8,413 nucleotides of DNA from Actinomycetota bacterium (lineage in GTDB: Bacteria > Actinomycetota > Thermoleophilia > Gaiellales > Gaiellaceae): NCBI GenBank assembly GCA_005883235.1, contig VAYE01000010.1, forward strand, positions 1 through 8,413. Reading direction: 5' to 3'. The notes beneath the pieces were generated by a model. The model ran no database searches. It saw only the letters and a program-made list of their open reading frames with translations, and was not told the DNA's origin. Of the stretch, positions 1 through 6,686 are shown in pieces (the first letter of the stretch is position 1; each line of letters begins with the position of its first letter). The position numbers and the translations under genes were made by a program.

Positions 1-928
1 CGCGCAGGGCGCTCATGACCGCGTCGCGATCGAGCTCCGGCGCCAGCTCGGCGACGTAGACGAACCAGGAGCGCCTGTGGCCGGCGTCGTCGGCGAGCGG
101 CGCCTCCACGCCTTCGACGCCTGCAAGCGCGTCGGAGTAGCGGGCCGCCACCTCGCCGCGGCGGCGCAGGATCTCGTCGAGCTTCTCGAGCTGCGCGATC
201 CCGATCGCCGCCTGGATGTCGGTCCAGCGATAGTTGAAGCCCACGCGCGGGTGGTGGAACCATCCCCCGCCCTCGTAGGCGCGTCCCTGGTTCCGAAGGC
301 TCCGGAGCTGCCGCCACTCCTCCTCCGAGTGGGTCGTGACAACGCCTCCCTCGCCGGTCGCGATCTGCTTGTTCGCGTAGAAGGCGAAGACCGCAGGCGG
401 TCCGTGCGATCCGATCGGCGCCCCGTGGTACTCGGCGCCGAGGGCCTGGCACGAGTCGTCGATCAGCGTCAGCCCGTGTCGGTCGGCGATCGCACGCAGC
501 TCGTCGAGCTCGCACGGGTAGCCGAAGATGTCGACGGCCACGATTCCACGCGTGCGGTTGGTGATCGCGGCCTCGACCGCGGCGGGGTCGAGGTTGAACG
601 TCTTCGCGTCGACGTCCGCGAAGACCGGCGTCGCGCCCTCGAAGATGAAGCAGTTCGCGCTCGCCACGAAGGAGAAGGGCGACGTGATCACCTCGTCGCC
701 GGGCCCGAAGCCCGCGACGTGGCAGAGCAGATGGAGACCCGCGGTTCCGCTCGACACCGCGGCTGCGTAGGGCGCGCCCACACGCTCCGCGAGCAGCTCC
801 TCGAACCGGTCGATCGTCGGGCCGAGCGAGAGCCGGCCCGAGCGCAGCACCTCGAGCACGAGTTCCTCCTCGCGCCCGTCGAAGTACGGCGCCGAGAGCG
901 GGATCTCCCGCGTGGGTGCCTGTTTCAC
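1..928 (-). CDS. DegT/DnrJ/EryC1/StrS-family PLP aminotransferase (C-terminus beyond window)
   Basis: Fold-type I PLP enzyme of the DegT family. Members usually transaminate keto-sugar nucleotides for surface glycans or antibiotics; the substrate here is unknown. The frame is open from a GTG at 928 to the window edge (309 residues visible of the usual 360-400). Visible family marks are the N-terminal SGRLSLGP stretch (30-37), the SSGTAGLHL cofactor loop (59-67), IDDSCQALG (156-164) with the PLP-pyridine aspartate, and the FYANKQIATGEGG motif, whose Lys187 should be the Schiff-base lysine. The later GFNYRWTDIQAAIG (230-243) is also typical. The GTG start overlaps the ilvE stop as GTGA, so translation is probably coupled to ilvE, although no sugar-pathway gene is visible to fix its role. 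Family call is firm, substrate open. Confidence 0.93.
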   Translation of the reverse strand, partial: MKQAPTREIPLSAPYFDGREEELVLEVLRSGRLSLGPTIDRFEELLAERVGAPYAAAVSSGTAGLHLLCHVAGFGPGDEVITSPFSFVASANCFIFEGATPVFADVDAKTFNLDPAAVEAAITNRTRGIVAVDIFGYPCELDELRAIADRHGLTLIDDSCQALGAEYHGAPIGSHGPPAVFAFYANKQIATGEGGVVTTHSEEEWRQLRSLRNQGRAYEGGGWFHHPRVGFNYRWTDIQAAIGIAQLEKLDEILRRRGEVAARYSDALAGVEGVEAPLADDAGHRRSWFVYVAELAPELDRDAVMSALR

Positions 929-1857
929 GCCTCGGCTGGCGTCTGTACAGGGTCGGCGTACTCGAGCCACTGCGCCCAGCGCTCGCTGCGCCCACGCGCG
1001 GTGTCGAGGTAGGCCTCCTGGACCTCGAGGGTGATCGGGCCGACGCCGATCTCGACGTCGTCGATCGAGCGGAGCGGCGTGACCTCCGCGGCCGTGCCGG
1101 TCATGAACACCTCGTCCGCGAGGAACAGGTCGGAGCGGATCAGGTTCTTCTCGATCACCGTGTAGCCGAGGTCCTGGGCGATCTGGATCACCGTGTCGCG
1201 GGTGATCCCGGGCAGGATCGACGTCGAGAGGTCGGGTGTGAAGATCCGCCCGCCCTGGACGATGAACACGTTCTCGCCCGACCCGTCGGCGAGGAAGCCG
1301 TCCCCTGTCAGCAGGATCGCCTCGTCGTAGCCGGCGCGGTTCGCCTCCGTCACGGCCAGCATCGAGTTCACGTAGACGCCGGTCGCCTTCGAGGCGTGCG
1401 GGATCACGTTCGGCCCGACGCGCTGCCAGCTCGAGATCTTGGCGCGGATTCCGGTCTTCAGGCCTTCCTCGCCGAGGTACGCGCCCCACGGCCAGCTCAT
1501 GATCACCACGTCGATCGGGTTCTGGGTCGCCGCGACACCGAGTTCGCCGTAGCCGTAGAAGGCGATCGGGCGCAGGTAGCACTCGGGCAGGCCGTTGACG
1601 CCGATCAGGTCGAAGCAGGCGGCGCGGAGCTCGGCGAGGCTGTACGGAAGGTCCATGTACAGCAGGCGGGCGGAGTTCTCGAGCCGCCGCAGGTGGTCGG
1701 TGAGCCGGAAGACGGACGTGCCCTTCGGGGTCTCGTACGCTCGGATCCCTTCGAAGACCCCGGAGCCGTAGTGGAGCCCGTGCGAGCCGACGTGGATGCG
1801 CGCGTCCGCCCAGTCGACGAGCTCTCCGTTCATCCAGATCTTCTCGGTCTCCTGCAT
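925..1857 (-). CDS. ilvE: Branched-chain amino acid aminotransferase
   Basis: Fold-type IV PLP transaminase, 310 residues, the full length of the family. It interconverts leucine, isoleucine and valine with their 2-keto acids using glutamate/2-oxoglutarate in the cytoplasm. Visible motifs: HGLHYGSGVFEGIRAY (26-41), the lysine motif SKATGVYVNS with Lys157 as the likely PLP lysine, ADGSGENVFIV (190-200), LPGITRD (215-221) and ADEVFMTGTAAEVTPLRSID (247-266), all close to IlvE. D-amino acid transaminase and aminodeoxychorismate lyase share the fold, but the GTAAEVTP-R block favours IlvE. The ATG start has AAGGAG at a 6-nt spacing. It lies 33 nt after the ybaK-like gene, and its stop overlaps the DegT start, so the three are probably one transcript. 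No other ilv/leu genes are in the window. Confidence 0.95.
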   Translation of the reverse strand: MQETEKIWMNGELVDWADARIHVGSHGLHYGSGVFEGIRAYETPKGTSVFRLTDHLRRLENSARLLYMDLPYSLAELRAACFDLIGVNGLPECYLRPIAFYGYGELGVAATQNPIDVVIMSWPWGAYLGEEGLKTGIRAKISSWQRVGPNVIPHASKATGVYVNSMLAVTEANRAGYDEAILLTGDGFLADGSGENVFIVQGGRIFTPDLSTSILPGITRDTVIQIAQDLGYTVIEKNLIRSDLFLADEVFMTGTAAEVTPLRSIDDVEIGVGPITLEVQEAYLDTARGRSERWAQWLEYADPVQTPAEA

Positions 1858-1863
1858 TCCTCG

Positions 1864-1869
1864 CTCCTT
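1864..1869 (-). promoter_or_regulatory. Shine-Dalgarno site of ilvE
   Basis: Read on the minus strand this is AAGGAG, 6 nt before the ATG at 1857. It supports that start over the in-frame ATG eight codons later (Met9) and shows that this operon-internal gene uses conventional initiation. Confidence 0.75.
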
Positions 1870-1890
1870 CCCGCCGCCGACCTACTGATG

Positions 1891-2409
1891 TTACCCCGGT
1901 GGCCCGCCGATGACGCCCCCCGGGTCAGGGAACCGCTCCACTGCGTCGATTGGCTCGGCGCGTGTCAGTCGCACGAGCTCGGCAGGCGTGAGGGCGGCTA
2001 GATGGCTCGGCGAGCCCGCTCCGATCCACACCTTGTCGTGCGTCAGGAGCGTCTGGTCGATCAACACGCGCTCGACGCCGCGGAGCGGAAACGGGGCGAC
2101 GGCTCCCGGTGCGAAGCCGGTCGCCTCGACCACCTGCGCGCGGGTCGCCGTGCGAGCCTGCGCGCAGCCGGCGGCGGTCGCGACCTTGGCGGCGTCGGCG
2201 CGCCGGTCGCCGGGTGTGAGGACGACGACGTAGCGGTCGCCGCAGTCGAAGACGACCGACTTCACGATCTGAGCGAGGTCGCAGCCCGCCGCGCGGGCGG
2301 CGTCACGGGCGGTGGGCGTTCCGACGGAGAACTCCTCCAGCCGCGCTTCCGCACCCGACTCGCGGAGGAACGCCGCGACGCGCTCGACGGGCTCCGGCCA
2401 ATCCGGCAC
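1891..2409 (-). CDS. YbaK/aminoacyl-tRNA editing-domain protein
   Basis: Single-domain YbaK/ProX-type protein of 172 residues. Relatives hydrolyse mischarged aminoacyl-tRNA in trans (for example Cys- or Ala-tRNA-Pro); which tRNA this one edits cannot be read from sequence. Seen: an N-terminal helix PVERVAAFLRESG, then AGCDLAQIVKSVVF (41-54) with the conserved family lysine (Lys50), a VLTPGDRRAD segment, FAPGAVAPFPL and the terminal WIGAGSPSHLAALTP motif, all in family order. The frame extends upstream to a TTG at 2469, but those 20 residues look unlike the family. I chose GTG 2409 because the homologous helix begins there and a TACCCT box lies 6 nt upstream, fitting a leaderless start. First gene of the ybaK-ilvE-degT run, divergent from the 2487 gene. 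Confidence 0.85.
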   Translation of the reverse strand: MPDWPEPVERVAAFLRESGAEARLEEFSVGTPTARDAARAAGCDLAQIVKSVVFDCGDRYVVVLTPGDRRADAAKVATAAGCAQARTATRAQVVEATGFAPGAVAPFPLRGVERVLIDQTLLTHDKVWIGAGSPSHLAALTPAELVRLTRAEPIDAVERFPDPGGVIGGPPG

Positions 2410-2415
2410 GCACGG

Positions 2416-2421
2416 AGGGTA
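2416..2421 (-). promoter_or_regulatory. Putative -10 box (leaderless) for the YbaK-like gene
   Basis: TACCCT on the minus strand, fitting the actinobacterial TANNNT -10 pattern, 6 nt before GTG 2409. That spacing puts the transcript start at or next to the start codon. No Shine-Dalgarno sequence is visible between them. Inferred by spacing only. Confidence 0.45.
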
Positions 2422-2476
2422 GGCGAAACCACGCGGGCGGCTCGCGCGTTTCCACCCTGGCAAGCACAATGACGTC

Positions 2477-2481
2477 GGGAG
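2477..2481 (+). promoter_or_regulatory. Shine-Dalgarno site of the 111-residue protein gene
   Basis: GGGAG, 5 nt before ATG 2487. It selects this ATG over the in-frame ATG at 2469, which has no such site. Confidence 0.55.
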
Positions 2482-2486
2482 ACGAG

Positions 2487-2822
2487 ATGGAGAACGCGGA
2501 GGTCCGAATCGCGAAGACGGAGTCGCTCTTCCGCGACGTCAACGAGCGGATCGCGGAGAGCGCCCAGCGGTTCGATTCCGACGAGGCGACCTTCGTGTGC
2601 GAGTGCGCCGACCCGGAGTGCACCGAGCGGCTGGAGGCGCCGCTCCACACATACGAGGAGGTGCGGGAGGACGGGACGCAGTTCCTGCTCGCGCCGGGGC
2701 ACGAGGACGAGCGCGTCGAGTCGGTCGTCGAGAGGCGGCGGCGTTTCAACGTCGTGCGGAAGGTGAACCGCATCGTCGTCGCCCACGTGCGCCGGCTCGA
2801 TCCGCGCAGCGCGTCGTCCTGA
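2487..2822 (+). CDS. Small cysteine-motif protein of unknown function
   Basis: 111 residues, no family name recognised, although it resembles hypothetical proteins I associate with Thermoleophilia/Actinobacteria. The N-terminal half is charged and helical (MENAEVRIAKTESLFRDVNERI). It is followed by VCECADPEC (37-45), a C-x-C-x4-C cluster (Cys38, 40, 45), then a segment APGHEDERVESVVER (69-83) containing His72. The basic C-terminus (RRRRFNVVRKVNRIVVAHVRRLDPR) could contact nucleic acid or simply form a helix. The cysteines plus a histidine could bind a metal; that is inference. There is no signal peptide or membrane segment, so it is probably cytoplasmic. Start chosen from the GGGAG site; an 18-nt extension to ATG 2469 is possible. 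It is divergent from the YbaK-like gene and convergent with serA. Confidence 0.8.
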   Translation: MENAEVRIAKTESLFRDVNERIAESAQRFDSDEATFVCECADPECTERLEAPLHTYEEVREDGTQFLLAPGHEDERVESVVERRRRFNVVRKVNRIVVAHVRRLDPRSASS

Positions 2823-2867
2823 TCTGGTCTGCGGAGGGCTGCGACTCGCGCGTGACCGTTCCGTCGC

Positions 2868-2892
2868 GGTGTCTGACACCGGGACCGGGCCG
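2868..2892. repeat. Palindromic intergenic repeat, copy 1
   Basis: GGTGTCTGACACC (2868-2880) is a perfect palindrome around one central T, with 6-bp arms, followed by a GC-rich tail. Bases 2869-2892 match 2969-2992 at 22 of 24 positions. It lies in the gap between the convergent 2487-2822 gene and serA. It may be half of a small dispersed element or a bidirectional transcript end; no T-run follows it. Confidence 0.7.
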
Positions 2893-2967
2893 GAACAGAC
2901 GTCCTAGTTCCCGCATGCCAAGGCGCCGCAGGCGTATTCGGTCACGTTCCCGTCACGTCTCCGCGCG

Positions 2968-2992
2968 GGTGTCTGACACCGGAACCTGGCCG
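2968..2992. repeat. Palindromic intergenic repeat, copy 2
   Basis: Second copy of the GGTGTCTGACACC palindrome (2968-2980), exactly 100 bp after copy 1 and in the same orientation. The tails differ at only two positions (G/A at 2883/2983, G/T at 2887/2987). The 18 bases before each copy are only about half identical. It ends 11 bp before the serA stop codon. Confidence 0.7.
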
Positions 2993-3003
2993 CTGCGACC
3001 GGG

Positions 3004-4587
3004 TCAGGCGAGCGAGATGAAGCGGACGTCGTCGAAGCCCTCGGCGCGCGCGCGCTCCACGAGCTCCGGCGGAGGTGGAGCGTCGATCGAGAGCGCCATC
3101 AAAGCTTTCCCGCCCCGGCGCGTGCGCGACACGGCCATGTTGGCGATGTTCACACCGGCCTCGCCGAAGAGCGTCCCGACCCGGCCGATCACGCCCGGCA
3201 CGTCGTCGTAGCGGAAGAAGACGAGGAGCGGCGCGAGCTCCAGCTCGACCTCGAAGCCGAGGGCGCTGACGAGCCAGCGGCGGTGCTCACGGCCGATCGT
3301 CGTCCCGGCCACGCGCACCTCGTCTGCTTCGGAGAGAACCCCGACACGGAGCAGATTGGTGAAGTCGCGTGACGACGACTGCCGGCGCTCGCGCACCTCG
3401 ATCCCACGCTCCGCCGCGACAAGCGGCGCGTTCACGTAGTTCACCGGCCCGTCGACGCGCCCCTGGAAGGCGCCGTTCAGCGCAGCCACCGAGAGCAGGC
3501 GCGTGTCGAAGTCCGCGAGCCCGCCGTAGTACGTGAGCTCGATCGCCTCCGCGCGCCCTCCGGCGAGCTCCATTGCCAGCCGACCGAGGTTCGCCGCGAG
3601 CGGGATGTACGGCCCGAGTACCTCCAGATCCTCGGCTCCGATCGACGGGATGTTGACGGCATGGCTCACCAGCGCGCCCTCGAGCGCGGCCGCGACCTGC
3701 TCCGCGACCACGACTCCGGCGCGATCCTGCGCCTCCGCCGTCGACGCGGCGAGGTGCGGCGTGACGACGACGTTCGGCAGCTCGAGCAGCGGGCCCGTGT
3801 ACGGCTCGGAGGAGAAGACGTCGAGCGCCGCGCCGGCGACCTTGCCCGAGCGCAGCGCCTCGACGAGCGCGTCCTCGTCCACGAGCTCGCCGCGCGCGGC
3901 GTTCACGAGCCGGACGCCGTCGCGCATCTCCGCGAACGCGGCTCGGCCGATCGAGCCCTGAGTCTCGTCGGTCAGCGGCAGGTGCAGCGTGACGAAGTCC
4001 GCGGCACGAAGAGCCCCTTCTGGGGTCTCCACCCGTTCCGCGCCGAGCTCGCGGAAGCGCTCGCGCCCCACGAACGGATCGAACGCGACGACGCGCATCC
4101 CGAGCCCGAGCGCGCGCCGGGCGACCTGCTGGCCGATCCGGCCGAAGCCGAGGACGGCGAGCGTCTTCCCTTCGAGCTCGACACCGCCGTGCGCCGAGCG
4201 CTCCCAGCGGCCCTGCTTGAGCGCCGCGTGCGCCTGCGGGATGTTCCGGGCGAGCGCGACGAGCAGGCCGATCGTGTGCTCCGCGGCGGAGACGACGTTC
4301 GACTCCGGCGCGTTCGCGACGACGATGCCGCGCCGCGTCGCCGCCTCCACGTCCACGTTGTCGACGCCAACGCCGGCGCGCCCGATCACGCGCAGCCGCT
4401 CGGCGCGCTCCAGCAGCTCCGCGGTCAGCTTCGTCGCCGACCGGACGACGATCGCGTCGTAGCCGCCGATCCGCTCGGCGAGGTCGCCGTTCGGCTCGAC
4501 GTCGACGTCGAAGCGCTCGCGCAGGAGCTCGACGCCGGCCTCGGCGATCGGCTCGCACACGAGGACGCGCAGGCGCTCGTCCGTCAC
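3004..4587 (-). CDS. serA: D-3-phosphoglycerate dehydrogenase (long, ACT-domain type)
   Basis: 527 residues, matching the long SerA class. It oxidises 3-phosphoglycerate to 3-phosphohydroxypyruvate with NAD+, the first step of serine biosynthesis, in the cytoplasm. Order seen: substrate-binding lid (about 1-100 and 290-315), Rossmann domain with GFGRIG (147-152) and the acidic residue Asp170, catalytic Arg232 (NAARGELVDE), Glu261 (SSEP) and His278 (TPHLAAST). Then follow an intervening domain (about 318-440, with TYYGGLADFDTRLL) and a C-terminal ACT domain (about 455-527, VFFRYDDVPGVIGRVGTLFGEAGVNIANM) that normally binds serine or tunes tetramer activity. All catalytic residues are present and the frame is intact. 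The GTG start overlaps the TGA of the upstream aminotransferase as GTGA, so its translation should be coupled to a gene that is itself broken. Confidence 0.96.
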   Translation of the reverse strand: MTDERLRVLVCEPIAEAGVELLRERFDVDVEPNGDLAERIGGYDAIVVRSATKLTAELLERAERLRVIGRAGVGVDNVDVEAATRRGIVVANAPESNVVSAAEHTIGLLVALARNIPQAHAALKQGRWERSAHGGVELEGKTLAVLGFGRIGQQVARRALGLGMRVVAFDPFVGRERFRELGAERVETPEGALRAADFVTLHLPLTDETQGSIGRAAFAEMRDGVRLVNAARGELVDEDALVEALRSGKVAGAALDVFSSEPYTGPLLELPNVVVTPHLAASTAEAQDRAGVVVAEQVAAALEGALVSHAVNIPSIGAEDLEVLGPYIPLAANLGRLAMELAGGRAEAIELTYYGGLADFDTRLLSVAALNGAFQGRVDGPVNYVNAPLVAAERGIEVRERRQSSSRDFTNLLRVGVLSEADEVRVAGTTIGREHRRWLVSALGFEVELELAPLLVFFRYDDVPGVIGRVGTLFGEAGVNIANMAVSRTRRGGKALMALSIDAPPPPELVERARAEGFDDVRFISLA

Positions 4588-5607
4588 ACGCGGGTCGCGT
4601 CTTCGTACGCCTCGAGCGCCCGCGTCGCGGCGCCGCCGTGCTCGATCGCGACGCCGAGGTCGCCGAGGGCCACCTCCGTGGCGGCAAGCGCCGTCGTGAC
4701 GTCGAAGACGTCGTAGTAGCCGATGTGGCCGATGCGGAAGATCTTGCCCTTGAGGTCGCCCTGGCCGTTCGCGATCGTGATCCCGAAGCGGTCGCGGAGG
4801 GCACGCACGAGGTCGGTGCTGTCGAAGCCCTCCGGCATCCGCACCGCAGTGACGACCGCCGACGAGTCGTCGTCCGGCGAGAAGAGCTCGAGGCCCATCG
4901 CCTTGACGCCCTCGCGGCAAGCGCGGCCGAGCCGGCGGTGGCGGTCGAACGCCTCCTCGAGGCCGAGGTCGAGGATCAGGCCGAGCGCGACTTCGAGCGC
5001 CCGCACGAGCGAGACGGCGGGTGTGAACGCCGCGTCGAGCTCCCACTCGTCGGTCTCGAGCGGCACCGCGCCGAGGCTCGAGATCGCGTCGACCGCGACG
5101 AGAGCGCCCGCGCCCTTCGCCACAGCGGCGAGCTCACGTACGTCGCAGACGACCCCGGTCGAGGTCTCCGAATGGGTCAGGAAGACGACCTTGGCGGCAC
5201 CGATCCGGTCGAGGGTCTCCCCGAGGTCGTCCGGCGACGGCGACTCGCCCCACTCGTAGGCCAGCCGCTCGACCCTGCAGCCCCAGGTGCCGCTCGACCC
5301 TGCAGCCCCAGGTCTCGGCGATCTCCGCGAAGCGCTCGCCGAAGTGTCCGGACGAGACGACGAGGACGTGGTCGCCGGGGACGCAGAGGTTCGCGACGAC
5401 GGACTCCATCGCGCCCGTCCCCGAGGCAGCCAGCAGGAGCACCTCGGACTCGGTCTGGTACACGGTTTGGAGCCGCTCGAGACAACGCTCGTAGACCGGC
5501 CGGAAGTCCGCGCCACGGTGGTGCATGACCGGCTCGGCCAGGGCTGCGAGCACCTGCGGCGGGACCGGCGTCGGGCCCGGCGTCATCAGGTACTGCTTTC
5601 CGGCCAT
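4584..5607 (-). pseudogene. Class V aminotransferase (serine-glyoxylate / phosphoserine type), frameshifted and lacking the PLP-lysine region
   Basis: Fold-type I PLP enzyme of the alanine/serine-glyoxylate aminotransferase family. Next to serA, such proteins probably act as the phosphoserine transaminase (inference). The ATG at 5607 begins MAGKQYLMTPGPTPVPPQVL and continues through MHHRGADF, ASGTGAMESVVANL and SSGHFGERFAEIAETWG. An exact 25-bp tandem duplication (5264-5313) then shifts the frame, so the readable product ends at 5134 after 157 residues. Deleting one copy restores TWGCRVERLAYEWGESPSP and runs on through THSETSTGVV, VDAISSLGAVPLETDEW and GHIGYYDVFDV to TGA 4584. Even restored it is only 332 residues against about 380. 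WELDAAFTPAVSL (around 5010-5048) joins two segments that in relatives flank the SQK lysine motif, so the catalytic lysine is absent. It could be a genuine pseudogene or a pair of assembly errors. Confidence 0.88.
5264..5313. repeat. Perfect 2 x 25-bp tandem duplication causing a frameshift
   Basis: Bases 5264-5288 and 5289-5313 are identical and adjacent. Because 25 is not a multiple of three, the reading frame of the aminotransferase changes here. Both frames read TWGCRVER across the repeat, which shows that one copy is the ancestral sequence. Confidence 0.97.
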
Positions 5608-5615
5608 ACAAGGCC

Positions 5616-5621
5616 AGGGTA
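5616..5621 (-). promoter_or_regulatory. Putative -10 box (leaderless) for the aminotransferase-serA transcript
   Basis: TACCCT on the minus strand, 8 nt before ATG 5607, with no Shine-Dalgarno site between. It is the likely promoter of the serA operon. No clear -35 hexamer is seen at 16-18 bp upstream. Confidence 0.45.
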
Positions 5622-5640
5622 CTAGCTCTGTCAGAGGGAC

Positions 5641-5646
5641 TATCCT
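5641..5646 (+). promoter_or_regulatory. Putative -10 box (leaderless) for the NlpC/P60 gene
   Basis: TATCCT on the plus strand, 9 nt before ATG 5656. No convincing Shine-Dalgarno site is present: GAGGG at 5634-5638 is too far away. Together with 5616-5621 it makes a compact divergent promoter pair in a 48-bp gap. Confidence 0.45.
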
Positions 5647-5655
5647 GCGGTCGCG

Positions 5656-6663
5656 ATGCTGCGCAGCCTCCTCGGAGCGGCGGCCGTCCTCCTGTTTCTC
5701 GCCGGGCCGGCGCAGGGCGCGGCCCCGGCGCTCGTCGAGGTCCTGAACGGCCAAGGGAACGTCGCTGCGCAAGGCAGCTCGGGGCGCTTCGCGTACCCCG
5801 CCGACGGCTCGGTCGTCGACATCGGCTCGGCGACCTCGACCGCGACGGGCGTGGAGCTCGCGAACGTGTCCCTGCTCGGAAGCCGCGTGCAGGCGACTCG
5901 GGTCGTCGTCCCGAGGCACGGGCTCCGGGGCGCCACGGTCGAGGGCCTCGTCGTCGACGGGCGCCTCGTCTCGGCCCGGGCGAACACCCTCGTGCCGCTG
6001 GGCGGCTCGAGCTACCTCGTCGTCTTGCAGACCGCCGTCGTCCCGGGAACGAAGAGCCGGAGCGTCGGGCTGGTCGGGATCCGCGTCCATGTCGGCGACT
6101 CCTCGTTCGGCCTGCCCGCCGGCAGCGATCTCCTCGTCGGGCTCTTGCCCACTGAGCACCCGGCGGCGCAGACGGCCCGCACCGGTGTCTCCGCCGGCTG
6201 GGCGACGCTCGGCTTCACCGGCTCGCCCGGCCACGCGGCGGTGCTCGTCGACTCGCCCGAATTCTCCGGCGTTCCGACGGCGGGACCGATCGGCGTGCGA
6301 GCGGTGACGATCGCGGAGCGCTTCCTCGGCGTGCCCTACGTCTGGGGCGGCGCCAGCCCGGTCACCGGCTTCGACTGCTCCGGGCTCGTCATGTACGTCT
6401 ACGGGCAGCTCGGCATCGACCTGCTCCACTTCAGCGGCGCCCAGTACCAAGAGGGCGCGCCGGTGGCGTTCGGCGCGCTTGCGCCCGGCGACCTCGTCTT
6501 CTTCGACCCCGGCCCGCTCGGCCCCGGCCACGTCGGGATCTACGTGGGCGGCGACCGCTTCATCCAGGCGCCGCATACCGGCGACGTCGTGAAGATCTCG
6601 AGCCTCACCGACTTCGGCTACGCGTCGAGCTACGTCGGCGCAGTCCGGCCCTACAAGAACTGA
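5656..6663 (+). CDS. Secreted NlpC/P60-family cell-wall peptidase
   Basis: 335 residues. NlpC/P60 enzymes cleave peptide bonds in peptidoglycan stems, commonly D-Glu-gamma-diaminopimelate, outside the membrane. Residues 1-21 form a signal peptide (MLRSLLGAAAVLLFLAGPAQG), with likely cleavage before Ala22. Residues about 25-205 are a glycine/valine-rich, probably beta-structured region that I cannot assign. The C-terminal NlpC/P60 domain starts near 214: AERFLGVPYVWGGASP, FDCSGLVMYVYG with catalytic Cys241, PGDLVFFDP, GHVGIYVGG with His292 and QAPHTGD with His307. The triad is complete and the enzyme should be active. There is no transmembrane anchor after the signal peptide, and no LysM or SH3 repeat is recognisable, so the N-terminal region may serve targeting. 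Divergent from the serA operon; the 7-TM gene follows after 23 nt. Confidence 0.93.
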   Translation: MLRSLLGAAAVLLFLAGPAQGAAPALVEVLNGQGNVAAQGSSGRFAYPADGSVVDIGSATSTATGVELANVSLLGSRVQATRVVVPRHGLRGATVEGLVVDGRLVSARANTLVPLGGSSYLVVLQTAVVPGTKSRSVGLVGIRVHVGDSSFGLPAGSDLLVGLLPTEHPAAQTARTGVSAGWATLGFTGSPGHAAVLVDSPEFSGVPTAGPIGVRAVTIAERFLGVPYVWGGASPVTGFDCSGLVMYVYGQLGIDLLHFSGAQYQEGAPVAFGALAPGDLVFFDPGPLGPGHVGIYVGGDRFIQAPHTGDVVKISSLTDFGYASSYVGAVRPYKN

Positions 6664-6672
6664 TCGCCTGAC

Positions 6673-6678
6673 TACGCT
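6673..6678 (+). promoter_or_regulatory. Putative -10 box (leaderless) for the 7-TM protein gene
   Basis: TACGCT, 8 nt before GTG 6687, inside the 23-nt gap after the peptidase gene. It implies that the membrane-protein gene could have its own leaderless transcript besides read-through. No Shine-Dalgarno site is visible. Confidence 0.4.
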
Positions 6679-6686
6679 CCGAAGCC

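Noticed and set aside
916..2001. Plus-strand 361-codon open frame opposite ilvE
   Set aside because: Composition is Arg/Asp/Val-rich with no motif, and ilvE on the other strand is unmistakable; same reasoning for frames at 77-1012, 3661-4716 and 4638-5528.
1891..2469. Longer YbaK-like protein from TTG 2469
   Set aside because: The extra 20 residues do not look like the family and would overlap the divergent gene's upstream ATG; GTG 2409 with a box 6 nt upstream fits better.
2868..2992. CRISPR array
   Set aside because: Only two copies with a 100-bp spacing, palindromic unit, and no cas genes.
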